Shown piece after piece: positions 21,677 to 29,866 of a DNA stretch of 46,565 nt. Position 1 is the stretch's first letter; each line of letters begins with the position of its first letter. The stretch covers positions 1 to 46,565 of the forward strand of contig JAFLVE010000110.1 of NCBI GenBank assembly GCA_022511445.1, written 5' to 3'. Made by a program: the position numbers and the translations under genes. Origin of the DNA: Clostridiales bacterium (lineage in GTDB: Bacteria > Bacillota > Clostridia > Christensenellales > Pumilibacteraceae). The notes beneath the pieces were generated by a model. The model had not been told where the DNA came from and did not search any database. It saw only the letters and a program-made list of their open reading frames with translations.

Positions 21677-23275
21677 TTAGCGCACGGTTACCTTCGCCTT
21701 GCAACCGCACAACCAGCTTTTATGCCACCTTGCAGGCTGATTGGGGTTTACACAATATACGGTTTTTAACTTTTTGCATCCCTCGAACACCGAGTGAGAA
21801 AGAGTAACCGCGCTCTCCGGAATTGCAATCTCCCCAATGTTTATGCAACCGGCGAACGCCCAACAGCCGATAGATTTGACGCCCTCTTCGATTTCTATTT
21901 TTTTGAGACTTTCGCAATTGCGGAACGCCCCTTCGCCGACCGAAGAAACGCTCCCGGGTATTTTCAGATTCTTAATCGTTCGACAGAAATAAAACGCGTA
22001 TTCGTCGATTAGCGTAACTCCGTCAGGTATCGTTAATTCACGAAGAAAGACGCAACTGTCAAACGCTCTGTATCCGATAGTCGCGATGCTCTTGGGTAGG
22101 CTTAATTTCACAAGCCTTCCACAACCGGAAAATGAGCGTAAACCGATACTTTTCACCCCTTCGGGAATCTTGATTTCGCGTATGCGACTGCAATTCATAA
22201 ACGCATAATCGCCGATGGAGTCTACTCCGTCGGGTATTGTCACGTATTCGTTTTTGCCCGTATATTTTTTTAAGAGAGTGCCCTCAATCTCAAAATCCCC
22301 GCTGTTATAATAACCGCGTGCGTCGTCATTCGTCTTTGACGCGGATGGATTTTGAACATTTCCGCCGCTCCATATGTCGTCCGCATACGCTCGGGTACCG
22401 CCCATCCAGCCGTAGTGCCACCCTTCCGGCTCGGCTACGCCCTTGCAGTATACGGTTTTAAGATATAAACAACAACCGAATGCGTCACTTCCTACGGAGA
22501 CCACACCTTCGGGGATTGTTATCTCCTTAAATCCGCAGTTATAAAACGCACCTCTGCCTATTTCGGTGACGCTCTCGGGTATATCAATCTTTTTCAGTTT
22601 AGAGCAACCGCCGAAGGCGATTTCGCCTATGTAGGTTATCCCCTTTGGCAATTTGATTTCGGCAAGGCGTTCACAGCCGTTGAACATCGAATCGCTTATA
22701 GACGTGACGCCGTCGGGGATATTTACAACCTCCAATCTCCTGCAACTTGCAAATGCGGACTTGCCGATAGAGGTGACCCTTTCCGGAATTTTAATTTCCC
22801 TCAGATACAGACAATTATAAAAGGTGCCCTGCATAATTTTTTCAACGCCGGCGGGAATATTTATCTTTTCAAGGTTATCGCAAAAAGCGAAAGCCTTTTC
22901 ACCGATAACAGTCACACTTTCCGGGATAACTATACCCAAAAGGGTTTTACACCCCCTGAACGCCTCTTGTCGTATTTCGGTCACACCGTAAGGAATCACG
23001 GCTTCACTCTTGTGCCCGCGGTAGCTCTTTAACAGCGTGCCCTCTATTTCAAACTCCGTCGTATCGTAATTCTCAAGCGTATCGGAACCCGTACCCAAGT
23101 GGGACTCGGGTTGAGCTACGTCATCAGAACCTACCTTTACCGAGGACGCAGACTTAACTCCGTCGCCGTTCTCCGGCACTTTCGCGCCGCAATACGGGCA
23201 AAACTTAAAAGTCGTTCCGCCTCCTCCGAAGTCTATGCTGCTTCCGCAGTTTACGCAAAACTTAATTACCCCCAT
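21677..23275 (-). CDS. BspA-type leucine-rich repeat protein with N-terminal zinc ribbon
   Basis: A 532-residue protein. The N-terminus is a zinc ribbon, CVNC (7-10) and CPYC (26-29), followed by a 40-residue linker. Two long arrays of LRR_5 repeats (pattern IPEGVTSIGxxAFxxCxxL) follow. The arrays look like copies of one another: each opens with FEIEGTLLK and ends with a TVYC...W...W stretch, at about 76-295 and 327-530. BspA repeats are usually on secreted proteins that bind host or other surfaces. This one has no signal peptide or wall anchor, so it is probably cytoplasmic or exported by another route. ATG 23275 has GGAG upstream. Codon use looks looser and more AT-rich than in neighbours, which hints at transfer. 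Confidence 0.8.
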   Translation of the reverse strand: MGVIKFCVNCGSSIDFGGGGTTFKFCPYCGAKVPENGDGVKSASSVKVGSDDVAQPESHLGTGSDTLENYDTTEFEIEGTLLKSYRGHKSEAVIPYGVTEIRQEAFRGCKTLLGIVIPESVTVIGEKAFAFCDNLEKINIPAGVEKIMQGTFYNCLYLREIKIPERVTSIGKSAFASCRRLEVVNIPDGVTSISDSMFNGCERLAEIKLPKGITYIGEIAFGGCSKLKKIDIPESVTEIGRGAFYNCGFKEITIPEGVVSVGSDAFGCCLYLKTVYCKGVAEPEGWHYGWMGGTRAYADDIWSGGNVQNPSASKTNDDARGYYNSGDFEIEGTLLKKYTGKNEYVTIPDGVDSIGDYAFMNCSRIREIKIPEGVKSIGLRSFSGCGRLVKLSLPKSIATIGYRAFDSCVFLRELTIPDGVTLIDEYAFYFCRTIKNLKIPGSVSSVGEGAFRNCESLKKIEIEEGVKSIGCWAFAGCINIGEIAIPESAVTLSHSVFEGCKKLKTVYCVNPNQPARWHKSWLCGCKAKVTVR

Positions 23276-23493
23276 TGCATCTCCTTTGCCATTCTAAATT
23301 GAATTTATTATCGCAGCTCGACAACAAAACTCATTGCTTACCGAGACTAGCCGCAATCATAACTGCGCTTATTGTATCACAGTCGCCGTTAAAATACAAT
23401 CCTTTATTTTAGGTTTATGCACATTATGAGTCAATAACCGATTTTAGCTTCACGTTACGCAAACAATAAAAATCAATCTGCGTTGTTTTTATA

Positions 23494-23531
23494 CAAAAAC
23501 GCGAATCAAACCTATCGGTTAAATTCGCGTT
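23494..23531 (-). terminator. terminator of tRNA-Leu
   Basis: On the minus strand AACGCGAAT pairs with ATTCGCGTT (23523-23531 with 23498-23506) and runs into TTTGT. It starts six bases after the encoded CCA. Confidence 0.8.
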
Positions 23532-23536
23532 ATAAG

Positions 23537-23624
23537 TGGTGCCGGTGATCGGGGTCGAACCGATACGGATTATTAGTCCACCGGATTTTGAGTCCGGCGC
23601 GTCTGCCAATTCCACCACACCGGC
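23537..23624 (-). tRNA. tRNA-Leu, anticodon CAA
   Basis: An 88-base class II tRNA with encoded CCA. The acceptor stem is GCCGGTG/CACCGGC with discriminator A. The anticodon stem CCGGA/TCCGG closes the loop CTCAAAA, giving CAA (reads UUG). There is a long variable arm and a normal TTCGA T-loop. It has a perfect promoter and its own terminator, so it is a single-gene unit. Confidence 0.95.
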
Positions 23625-23636
23625 ATTTGCAAGGAG

Positions 23637-23665
23637 ATTATACTTTATTAAACCGTGTTTGTCAA
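23637..23665 (-). promoter_or_regulatory. promoter of tRNA-Leu
   Basis: Fully consensus TTGACA (23660-23665, minus strand) and TATAAT (23637-23642) with a 17-base spacer. The start should fall about six bases before the mature tRNA. Confidence 0.85.
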
Positions 23666-23736
23666 GTGTTTTTTACACGCGCCGCCGCCTACTGCTTACG
23701 TCATAAGCTGCCGTTTATAAAACATAGTTATATTTG

Positions 23737-23765
23737 TTGCTTTTTTCGACGAATGCGTATATAAT
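23737..23765 (+). promoter_or_regulatory. probable argC promoter
   Basis: A consensus TATAAT (23760-23765) with a weak TTGCTT (23737-23742) 17 bases upstream. The weak -35 box and the AT-rich flanks leave room for an ArgR site, but I see no convincing ARG box. Confidence 0.45.
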
Positions 23766-23797
23766 CTATATACAATATACTTATCAGAGCGTATCGT

Positions 23798-24796
23798 ATG
23801 AAAAAAGGAAAAATCAAAGTAGGAATTATCGGCGCAAACGGCTATGCTGGCATGGAGGTGCTGCGCCTTATATCTTCTCATCCTTATGCGGAGCTTAACG
23901 CCGTTACGAGCCGCGCACAGCTTGGCAAAAAGGTTTGCGAAGCCTTTCCCGCGCTCTCCTGCGGTCTTACTTTTACAGAGCCCGACTCCAAGGATGTCTA
24001 TGGATGCGACGTCGTATTCGTCGCGCTCCCCCAAACGGCGGGCGCGGAGATTTGCGGAAAGCTTATAGACCGCGGGATACGCGTCATCGACCTTTCCGCA
24101 GACTACCGCTTCGACGATATTTCGGTCTACGAAAAAACTTACGGCGTAACCCATCCCCGCCCCGACCTAAACGAAAAGGCGGTGTACGGTCTTTGCGAGG
24201 TCAACCGTGAGGCGATTAAAACCGCGGCGCTTATATCCAATCCCGGCTGCTACGTAACGAGCGCGGTGCTCCCCCTCCTTCCGCTTACCGAAAACAAGCT
24301 TATCGATAACATCGTAATCGACAGCAAGAGCGGAGTAAGCGGCGCGGGCAGAAAGAGCGACGAGGCATACTCGTTTACCTCGCTTGACGAAAGCTTTAAG
24401 GCGTACGGCGTTTTTACCCACCGTCACGCGCCGGAAATTGCCGAAAAAATCGGGCACAAAATAATTTTTACGCCTCACCTCCTTCCCATAAAACGCGGTA
24501 TACTTTCCACCATATATTTTACCGTCAAAGACGCAGACAAGGCTCTGTCGGCGCTAAAGAGCGCGTACGCGGGCGAAACGTTTGTCCGCTACTCAGAGAC
24601 GTTACCCGAGATAGCGCACGTAGCGCACACCAACAAATGCGTTTTTTCCGCCAAATTCGACGACGCGGGACACGGCATAATCGTTTCCGTGCTCGATAAC
24701 TTGCTAAAAGGCGCGGCAGGTCAAGCCGTCCAAAACATGAACATAATGTTCGGCTTTGACGAAAAGAGCGGACTTCCCGTCGACGCGCCGATATAA
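23798..24796 (+). CDS. argC: N-acetyl-gamma-glutamyl-phosphate reductase
   Basis: Third step of ornithine synthesis: reduces N-acetylglutamyl phosphate with NADPH. The Rossmann motif is GIIGANGYAGMEV at residues 9-21, and the catalytic cysteine lies in SNPGCYVTSAVLPL near residue 150. Further signatures are KSGVSGAGR and the conserved HRHAPEI. The length of 332 is normal for the shorter ArgC type. The ribosome site is weak. It opens an argC-argB-argD block; argJ, which often sits between argC and argB, is absent. Confidence 0.95.
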   Translation: MKKGKIKVGIIGANGYAGMEVLRLISSHPYAELNAVTSRAQLGKKVCEAFPALSCGLTFTEPDSKDVYGCDVVFVALPQTAGAEICGKLIDRGIRVIDLSADYRFDDISVYEKTYGVTHPRPDLNEKAVYGLCEVNREAIKTAALISNPGCYVTSAVLPLLPLTENKLIDNIVIDSKSGVSGAGRKSDEAYSFTSLDESFKAYGVFTHRHAPEIAEKIGHKIIFTPHLLPIKRGILSTIYFTVKDADKALSALKSAYAGETFVRYSETLPEIAHVAHTNKCVFSAKFDDAGHGIIVSVLDNLLKGAAGQAVQNMNIMFGFDEKSGLPVDAPI

Positions 24797-24809
24797 CAAT
24801 CATAGATTG
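24797..24809. repeat. 13-base palindrome also found in the phosphohexomutase leader
   Basis: CAATCATAGATTG begins on the base after the argC stop. The same palindrome, with one base different at the centre, occurs twice in the leader at 34353 and 34437. Five-base arms CAATC/GATTG surround a three-base centre. The remaining 100 bases to argB show no other feature apart from the AGAGGAA site of argB. Confidence 0.4.
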
Positions 24810-24910
24810 AGTCTCGGATTCCGCCGCATATAGCTAAGCCCGATAATACTTTTCATAATCCGATTAACAAAAACATCACAATCACGACATCAAGACAAGA
24901 GGAATATATA

Positions 24911-25774
24911 ATGAAAGAATCATTCAAATCAACAATAGAGCGCGCAAAGATAATCTGCGAAGCGCTCCCCTACATACACCAGTACTCCGGCAAAACGATA
25001 GTCATCAAGTACGGCGGAAACGCCATGGGCGACGAGGAAATAACGACGACAATCCTACAGGATATCGCCGCGCTGAAAATCGTTGGCGTAAATCCTATAC
25101 TCGTCCACGGCGGCGGTCCCGAGATAAACAAAATGCTATCCCGTCTCGGCATTAAGCCGCAGTTTTGCAACGGACTGAGAGTAACCGACGAAGATACGAT
25201 GGAAGTCGCGCAAATGATTCTTTGCGGCAAGATAAACAAAAACATCGTCGGCACGCTTAACACGCTCGGCGTCAATGCGATAGGGCTTTGCGGCAAGGAT
25301 TCCAAGCTCATTAAGGCGGAAAAGCTAAACGACAATCTCGGCTACGTCGGCAAAATAACGGAGATCAACGCAAAGCTGCTCGAAGTGCTTGCAAAAGACG
25401 AGTTTATTCCCGTTATCGCCTCTATTGCGACCGACGACGAGGGCAACAGCTACAACGTAAACGCGGATATAGCCGCGGCGGCGATTGGCGCGGCTATGCA
25501 TGCGGAAAAGCTTCTGTTCCTTTCCGATATCGACGGAATCATGGCAAACAAGGACGACAAGGAAACACTTATCGACAGAATTACGGTTGCCGAGCTTCGC
25601 AAGATGATAGACACGGGTGCGATTTCGGGCGGAATGGTACCCAAAGCCAACAGCTGTATCGACGCTATCGAGCGCGGAATAGGCAGCGTTCTCGTCCTTA
25701 ACGGCACGCTCCCCCACTCGATACTGCTCGAGCTGTTCACGGACGACGGCGTCGGCACCATGATAGAGCGGTAA
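24911..25774 (+). CDS. argB: acetylglutamate kinase
   Basis: Phosphorylates N-acetylglutamate, the controlled second step of ornithine synthesis. Amino-acid kinase motifs are present: VIKYGGNAMGD near residue 32 with the phosphate-binding lysine, VHGGGPEINKML near 65, and the C-terminal SGGMVPKANSCIDAI near 240. The N-terminal helix IERAKIICEALPYIHQYSGK is the extension found in arginine-sensitive, hexameric enzymes, so feedback inhibition by arginine is likely. The ATG has AGAGGAA upstream. It lies 114 bases after argC and 69 before argD. Confidence 0.95.
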   Translation: MKESFKSTIERAKIICEALPYIHQYSGKTIVIKYGGNAMGDEEITTTILQDIAALKIVGVNPILVHGGGPEINKMLSRLGIKPQFCNGLRVTDEDTMEVAQMILCGKINKNIVGTLNTLGVNAIGLCGKDSKLIKAEKLNDNLGYVGKITEINAKLLEVLAKDEFIPVIASIATDDEGNSYNVNADIAAAAIGAAMHAEKLLFLSDIDGIMANKDDKETLIDRITVAELRKMIDTGAISGGMVPKANSCIDAIERGIGSVLVLNGTLPHSILLELFTDDGVGTMIER

Positions 25775-25843
25775 CCGGTTTAACACTTCGGCTTTAGGAA
25801 AAACGAACGCGCTAAAAATATTAATAGGCGGTTAAAACAAAAC

Positions 25844-27034
25844 ATGAATCTAAATAAAATCAAGGAAATCGAGGCGGAAAATTACATGCCGGTATTTTCG
25901 CGGCATAATCTTTGTATCGACCGCGGAGAAGGCAACTGCCTTTACGACATAAACGGCAATAAGTACGTCGATTTTGTCGCGGGCATTGCGACCAATATTC
26001 TCGGCTACAACCACCCCGAATACACGGCGGCGGTGTGCGAGCAAGTGCACAGACTTATGCACGTATCCAATCACTACTACACGCAGGTGCAGTCGGAATA
26101 CATTTCGCTTCTTGCCGAAAAATCGGGCTTTAAGCGCATATTCTTGTGCAACTCGGGCGCCGAGGCAAACGAATGCGCTATAAAGCTTATGCGCAGATAC
26201 GCGGCTAACAACGGCAAACCGTGCAAGATCCTCGCCTCCGAGGGCGCATTCCACGGCAGAACGCTCGCGACGCTTACCGCAACCGACAACCCTTCGCAGC
26301 ACGAAGCGTACGCTCCCCTCCCTACCGGCTTCGAGCATTTTAAGTACAACGACTTCGAGGATTTCAAGTCGAAGCTCGACGACTCGGTATGCGGCGTACT
26401 GATTGAAACGATACAGGGCGAGCGCGGCGTTCGGCCTTTTTCCAACGATTTTATAGTAAACGCCTATGCGCTTTGCAAGTCGCGCGGCATACTTTTTGCC
26501 GTCGACGAGGTGCAGACTGGCATGGGCAGGACGGGCAAGCTTTTCTCCTTCGAGCACTTCGGTATTCAGCCCGATATTATCACAATGGCAAAGGGTATTG
26601 CGGGCGGAATCCCCATGGGCGCATGCCTTGCAAGCGAGGAAGTGGGCACCGCGTTTAAGCTCGGCGACCACGGCTCCACCTTCGGCGGAAACGCGCTCGC
26701 GTGCGCGGCGGCAAAAAAGACGCTCGAAATACTTTGCTCGGGACTGCTCGAGAGCTCCGCAAAAACGGGCGAATATTTTGGCGATAGGCTCGCTCACCTA
26801 TCAAAGTACAACTTTATATCCGACATTCGCGGCAAAGGTCTTATGCGCGGAATTCAGCTTATAGATAAGCTCCCCGCGGCGATATTCGACAACAAGCTGA
26901 GAGAGCGCGGCTACCTTGTAAACGTGGCGGGCAACAACACGATAAGGCTTATTCCTCCCCTTACTATAACCACGGAGGAAATAGACGGGCTTGTTGCGGC
27001 GCTCGACGAGATTTGCGCCTCCACAAACATTTAG
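25844..27034 (+). CDS. argD: acetylornithine aminotransferase
   Basis: A PLP enzyme that turns N-acetylglutamate semialdehyde into N-acetylornithine. It may also serve the succinyl-diaminopimelate step in some bacteria. Class III motifs are present: NSGAEANECAIKL near residue 103, FAVDEVQTGMGRTG near 220, and the PLP lysine in TMAKGIAGGIPMGA near 247, then STFGGNALACAAA. The length of 396 is normal. The ribosome site is weak (GGCGG). A terminator follows 28 bases after the stop, closing the argCBD unit; argF has its own promoter. Confidence 0.94.
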   Translation: MNLNKIKEIEAENYMPVFSRHNLCIDRGEGNCLYDINGNKYVDFVAGIATNILGYNHPEYTAAVCEQVHRLMHVSNHYYTQVQSEYISLLAEKSGFKRIFLCNSGAEANECAIKLMRRYAANNGKPCKILASEGAFHGRTLATLTATDNPSQHEAYAPLPTGFEHFKYNDFEDFKSKLDDSVCGVLIETIQGERGVRPFSNDFIVNAYALCKSRGILFAVDEVQTGMGRTGKLFSFEHFGIQPDIITMAKGIAGGIPMGACLASEEVGTAFKLGDHGSTFGGNALACAAAKKTLEILCSGLLESSAKTGEYFGDRLAHLSKYNFISDIRGKGLMRGIQLIDKLPAAIFDNKLRERGYLVNVAGNNTIRLIPPLTITTEEIDGLVAALDEICASTNI

Positions 27035-27061
27035 TTTAAAGCGTTTCATAAATACGAAAAT

Positions 27062-27088
27062 AAAGCGGCATAATCTGCCGCTTTTTTC
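27062..27088 (+). terminator. terminator of argCBD
   Basis: AAAGCGGCA (27062-27070) pairs with TGCCGCTTT (27076-27084) around TAATC, followed by a T run ending near 27087. Confidence 0.85.
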
Positions 27089-27128
27089 ATAAAACGCGGT
27101 TTTTCGCCATATAAAAAGCAACTAAAAG

Positions 27129-27148
27129 GTAAAAGTCGTTACTTTTAC
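27129..27148. promoter_or_regulatory. perfect inverted repeat abutting the argF -35 box
   Basis: GTAAAAGT (27129-27136), a 4-base centre CGTT, then ACTTTTAC (27141-27148). Its last base directly precedes the -35 box. It has the form of a dimeric-protein operator but does not match the ARG-box pattern. No ribosome or terminator function is apparent in this position. Confidence 0.45.
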
Positions 27149-27177
27149 TTGCCTTAACCTTATAAAAATGTTATAAT
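27149..27177 (+). promoter_or_regulatory. argF promoter
   Basis: TTGCCT (27149-27154) and consensus TATAAT (27172-27177) with a 17-base spacer. The leader of about 58 bases holds a nested hairpin, TGAGCC/GGCTCA (27192-27197 with 27219-27224) around GGC-AAAA-GCC, ending before the AAGGAG site. Confidence 0.65.
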
Positions 27178-27242
27178 ACGTGTATATCATTTGAGCCGAG
27201 GCAAAAGCCGAAATAAAAGGCTCATAAACGCAAAGGAGAACC

Positions 27243-28190
27243 ATGGACATATCGTCTTACAAACCGAAGGGACGGATAGAACACAAGCATCTTCTCAACC
27301 TCCTTGACTATTCCTCTTCGGATATATATGAAATACTTCATCTTGCGGCGTCGCTTAAATCGGCGTTCCGCCGCGGCAAAAAGCACGAGCTGTTAAAGGG
27401 CAAAACGCTTGCGATGATTTTTTCCAAATCGTCAACGCGCACTCGCGTTTCGTTCGAAATGGGCATGCATCAGCTCGGCGGACACTCGCTCTTTCTTTCG
27501 AGCAACGACATTCAGCTCGGCAGGGGCGAAACCATAGAGGACACCGCGCGCGTACTCTCCCGCTACGGGATAGACGGCGTTATGATTCGCACGTTTAAGC
27601 AGTCGGACGTGGACATGCTCGCAAAGTACGGCACTTTTTCTGTAATAAACGGGCTTACCGACGACTTCCACCCTTGTCAGGCGCTTGCCGACATATTCAC
27701 GCTGTGGGAGAACTACGGTCGGCTTGAGGGCGTTAAGCTTACCTACTTCGGAGACGGGAACAACATGGCGCACTCGCTTATGCTTGCGGGAGCCAAAACC
27801 GGCATGAAGGTATGCGTCTGCTCGCCCAAGGGCTACGAGCCCAATCCCGATATTGTCGCCGCCGCCAAAAAGATAGGCGACGTTACGGTAACCGACAACG
27901 TCGAGGAAGCGGCTACAAATGCCGACGCGCTCTATACGGACGTGTTCTTCTCGATGGGTCAGGCTAAGGACCCCGCAAAGGAAAAGGCGCTTATGCCCTA
28001 TCAAGTAAACGGCGACGTTCTCGCGCTTGCCAATAAAAACGCCGTGTTTATGCACTGCCTGCCCGCTCACCGCGGCGAGGAAGTGACCGAGGACGTAATC
28101 GATTCCTCCCGCTCTATCATATTCGAGGAAGCGGAAAACCGCCTGCACGCACAAAAAGCGGTCATGTGCCTGCTTATGGGTAGAAAGTAA
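27243..28190 (+). CDS. argF: ornithine carbamoyltransferase
   Basis: Makes citrulline from ornithine and carbamoyl phosphate. The carbamoyl-phosphate motif SKSSTRTRVSFEMG is at residues 61-74, the ornithine-side DDFHPCQALAD near 141, and the HCLPAHRGEEV motif with the catalytic cysteine near 270. The length of 315 is typical of the anabolic enzyme. It has its own promoter and AAGGAG site. Its stop TAA shares a base with the ATG of the next gene (TAATG), so the GNAT gene is translated by coupling. argG and argH are not in the window. Confidence 0.95.
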   Translation: MDISSYKPKGRIEHKHLLNLLDYSSSDIYEILHLAASLKSAFRRGKKHELLKGKTLAMIFSKSSTRTRVSFEMGMHQLGGHSLFLSSNDIQLGRGETIEDTARVLSRYGIDGVMIRTFKQSDVDMLAKYGTFSVINGLTDDFHPCQALADIFTLWENYGRLEGVKLTYFGDGNNMAHSLMLAGAKTGMKVCVCSPKGYEPNPDIVAAAKKIGDVTVTDNVEEAATNADALYTDVFFSMGQAKDPAKEKALMPYQVNGDVLALANKNAVFMHCLPAHRGEEVTEDVIDSSRSIIFEEAENRLHAQKAVMCLLMGRK

Positions 28191-28696
28191 TGTTTCTTGC
28201 TATCAGACAAGCCGTCGCCGAGGACGCTCCCGAGGTCCTCAAGGTTACAAAAGAATCTTTTTCGCTCTATCAGGACGAGCTGCACGTAAAGTATGAGGTA
28301 AAAGCGCTAAGCGAAACCATCGAGACGACTTTAAGCGACATCGTGGACCACGCCGTGTTCGTAGTCGAGCGTTTCGGGGAAATGTGCGGATCGATAAGAA
28401 TCCGTAAGCTGTCCGACGATTTGTGGTATATTTACCGCTTTGGCGTAAGTCCGAAGATAACCAATTCGGGGCTCGGCTCGGCTCTACTTGACGCGGCGGT
28501 AACCTACGCGCAGAATAACGGAGCAAAGAGCATTGCGCTCCACTCCAATTCAAAGTATTACAGGCTTGCGCGCTACTACTACGGCAAACAATTCTACGTT
28601 CATTCAACCACGTTCGACCGCGGCTACGTAAGAGCTCTTTTCGTTCTCGATCTTTCCGATGACGGCGTTGATCTATCCCCCGCTTTTTTACAATAA
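28190..28696 (+). CDS. GNAT N-acetyltransferase coupled to argF
   Basis: A 168-residue acetyl-CoA-dependent transferase. The core motif A is FGVSPKITNSGLGSALLDAA (residues about 84-103), a variant of the usual R/Q-X-X-G-X-G/A in which the first position is N and the rest S-G-L-G. It is followed by the helix TYAQNNGAKSIALHS and the tyrosine-rich RYYYGKQFYV. The start overlaps the argF stop, so it is made with the arginine enzyme. The arg genes here lack argA and argJ, so it may supply N-acetylglutamate; this is inference. It could equally acetylate another amine. Confidence 0.8.
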   Translation: MFLAIRQAVAEDAPEVLKVTKESFSLYQDELHVKYEVKALSETIETTLSDIVDHAVFVVERFGEMCGSIRIRKLSDDLWYIYRFGVSPKITNSGLGSALLDAAVTYAQNNGAKSIALHSNSKYYRLARYYYGKQFYVHSTTFDRGYVRALFVLDLSDDGVDLSPAFLQ

Positions 28697-28752
28697 TATC
28701 ACATAGAAAAACCCACGGATACAATACATATTTTTTTAGGGGTGTAACTGAA

Positions 28753-29613
28753 ATGGATTTTTTTCTCGCAACAGACTCAACCTGCGATCTTACAACGGAT
28801 ATGTTAAATGAAATGGATATCCGTTGTATTAATTTGTCGTTTTTTGTTAACGACAAGGAATACCGCGACCAAAGCACTCTCGGCGCCAAGGACTTTTACG
28901 ACCAAATGCGTAACGGAGCCAAAACCTCCACGTCTATGGCAAACGAGTCATCCGCAACCGACTTTTTGACAGAGCTTTTATCGCAAGGCAAGGACGTGCT
29001 GTTTTTGGCTTTTGCAAGCGTGCTGTCCGGCACGTACAACTGCTTTGTAAACGCCGCAAACGCGCTTAACGAAAAGTTCGATAACAAGGTATACGTCGTA
29101 GACAGCAAATGCGCGTCGGGCGGCGAAGGCTTATTCGTAACGCTCGTAAACGAAAAACGGCAAGAGGGCGTCTCCGCGGAACAAGCGTACAATTACGCGG
29201 AATCGCTCCGCGAACATATTCTGCACTACTTTGTAGTCGACGACCTTAAATACCTTGCGCGCGGCGGCAGGCTTAGCCGCGGCTCCGCAATACTCGGAAA
29301 GATTTTAAACATAAAGCCGCTACTCCACGTTGACGAAGAAGGAAGGCTTATCGCTATAAAAAAGACTATGGGCAGGCGCAAATCGCTTAAATGCCTCGTA
29401 GATAAAATCGAAGAGCGCTATAACGGCGAAAGCAAGACCGTGTACATTACGCACGGCGACTGCTACGACGACGCAAAGTTCGTCGCGGACGAAATTAAAG
29501 ACAAGCTCGGTCTTACCCCGCTTATCCTTTCCCTCGGCTACGTAATAGGCAGTCACTCGGGTCCCGGCACCGTCGCCCTGTTCTTCACCGGCGACACAAG
29601 AAAGGAAGATTAA
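28753..29613 (+). CDS. DegV family fatty-acid-binding protein
   Basis: A cytoplasmic protein of 286 residues that binds a fatty acid. Family members such as FakB present fatty acids to the kinase FakA for phospholipid synthesis. The pattern fits throughout: FLATDSTCDLT at the N-terminus, KTSTSMAN near 57, VLSGTYN near 91, VVDSKCASGGEG near 115, the RGGRLSR motif near 173, ILNIKPLLHVDEEGRL near 188, and the C-terminal GSHSGPGTVALFF. The ATG follows AGGGGTG. It lies 56 bases after the GNAT gene and may share the argF transcript, which ends at the terminator just downstream. No fakA is nearby. Confidence 0.92.
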   Translation: MDFFLATDSTCDLTTDMLNEMDIRCINLSFFVNDKEYRDQSTLGAKDFYDQMRNGAKTSTSMANESSATDFLTELLSQGKDVLFLAFASVLSGTYNCFVNAANALNEKFDNKVYVVDSKCASGGEGLFVTLVNEKRQEGVSAEQAYNYAESLREHILHYFVVDDLKYLARGGRLSRGSAILGKILNIKPLLHVDEEGRLIAIKKTMGRRKSLKCLVDKIEERYNGESKTVYITHGDCYDDAKFVADEIKDKLGLTPLILSLGYVIGSHSGPGTVALFFTGDTRKED

Positions 29614-29630
29614 CAAATATCCCAATACAA

Positions 29631-29667
29631 AAAGACCGTCGTAAGTTTTTATACGGCGGTCTTTTTT
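29631..29667 (+). terminator. terminator after DegV gene
   Basis: AAGACCGTCGTA pairs with TACGGCGGTCTT (one G-U pair) around a short T-rich loop and ends in six T bases. The A run on the 5' side could let it work for the convergent DUF4177 gene as well. Confidence 0.85.
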
Positions 29668-29674
29668 ATAATGA

Positions 29675-29845
29675 TTATGCCTGCTTATTAGTCGTGTTAT
29701 GGTCAACTTCTCTTTCGAGGACGGCGTGGAAATATCCCGACGCCGAGCTCGGCATTGCGGAAACAAGCCGCCAACCCTCTTTGGCATACTGATTTAGCTC
29801 TTTTTCCAAATCCTTTACCAAAGTTAAAACCTTATATTCGTACAT
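29675..29845 (-). CDS. DUF4177-type small protein
   Basis: A 56-residue protein starting MYEYKVLTLVKD and containing LNQYAKEGWRLVSA, followed by AVLEREV. This is the pattern of DUF4177: one helix ending in EGW, then a beta strand with a closing R/E. Function is not known for the family. The ATG has a GGGGA site six bases upstream. It starts 21 bases after the yfbR stop and probably ends the tkt-yfbR transcript. Confidence 0.75.
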   Translation of the reverse strand: MYEYKVLTLVKDLEKELNQYAKEGWRLVSAMPSSASGYFHAVLEREVDHNTTNKQA

Positions 29846-29866
29846 AGCGTATCCCCTTTTTTTATT

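Noticed and set aside
23424-23618. 64-codon minus-strand ORF starting MVELADAPDSKSG
   Set aside because: It is a false ORF read from tRNA-Leu and its terminator, a common artefact with exactly this N-terminal sequence.
25850-26797. 315-codon minus-strand ORF opposite argD
   Set aside because: Shadow of argD with biased Arg/Ala/Val composition and no promoter or ribosome site.
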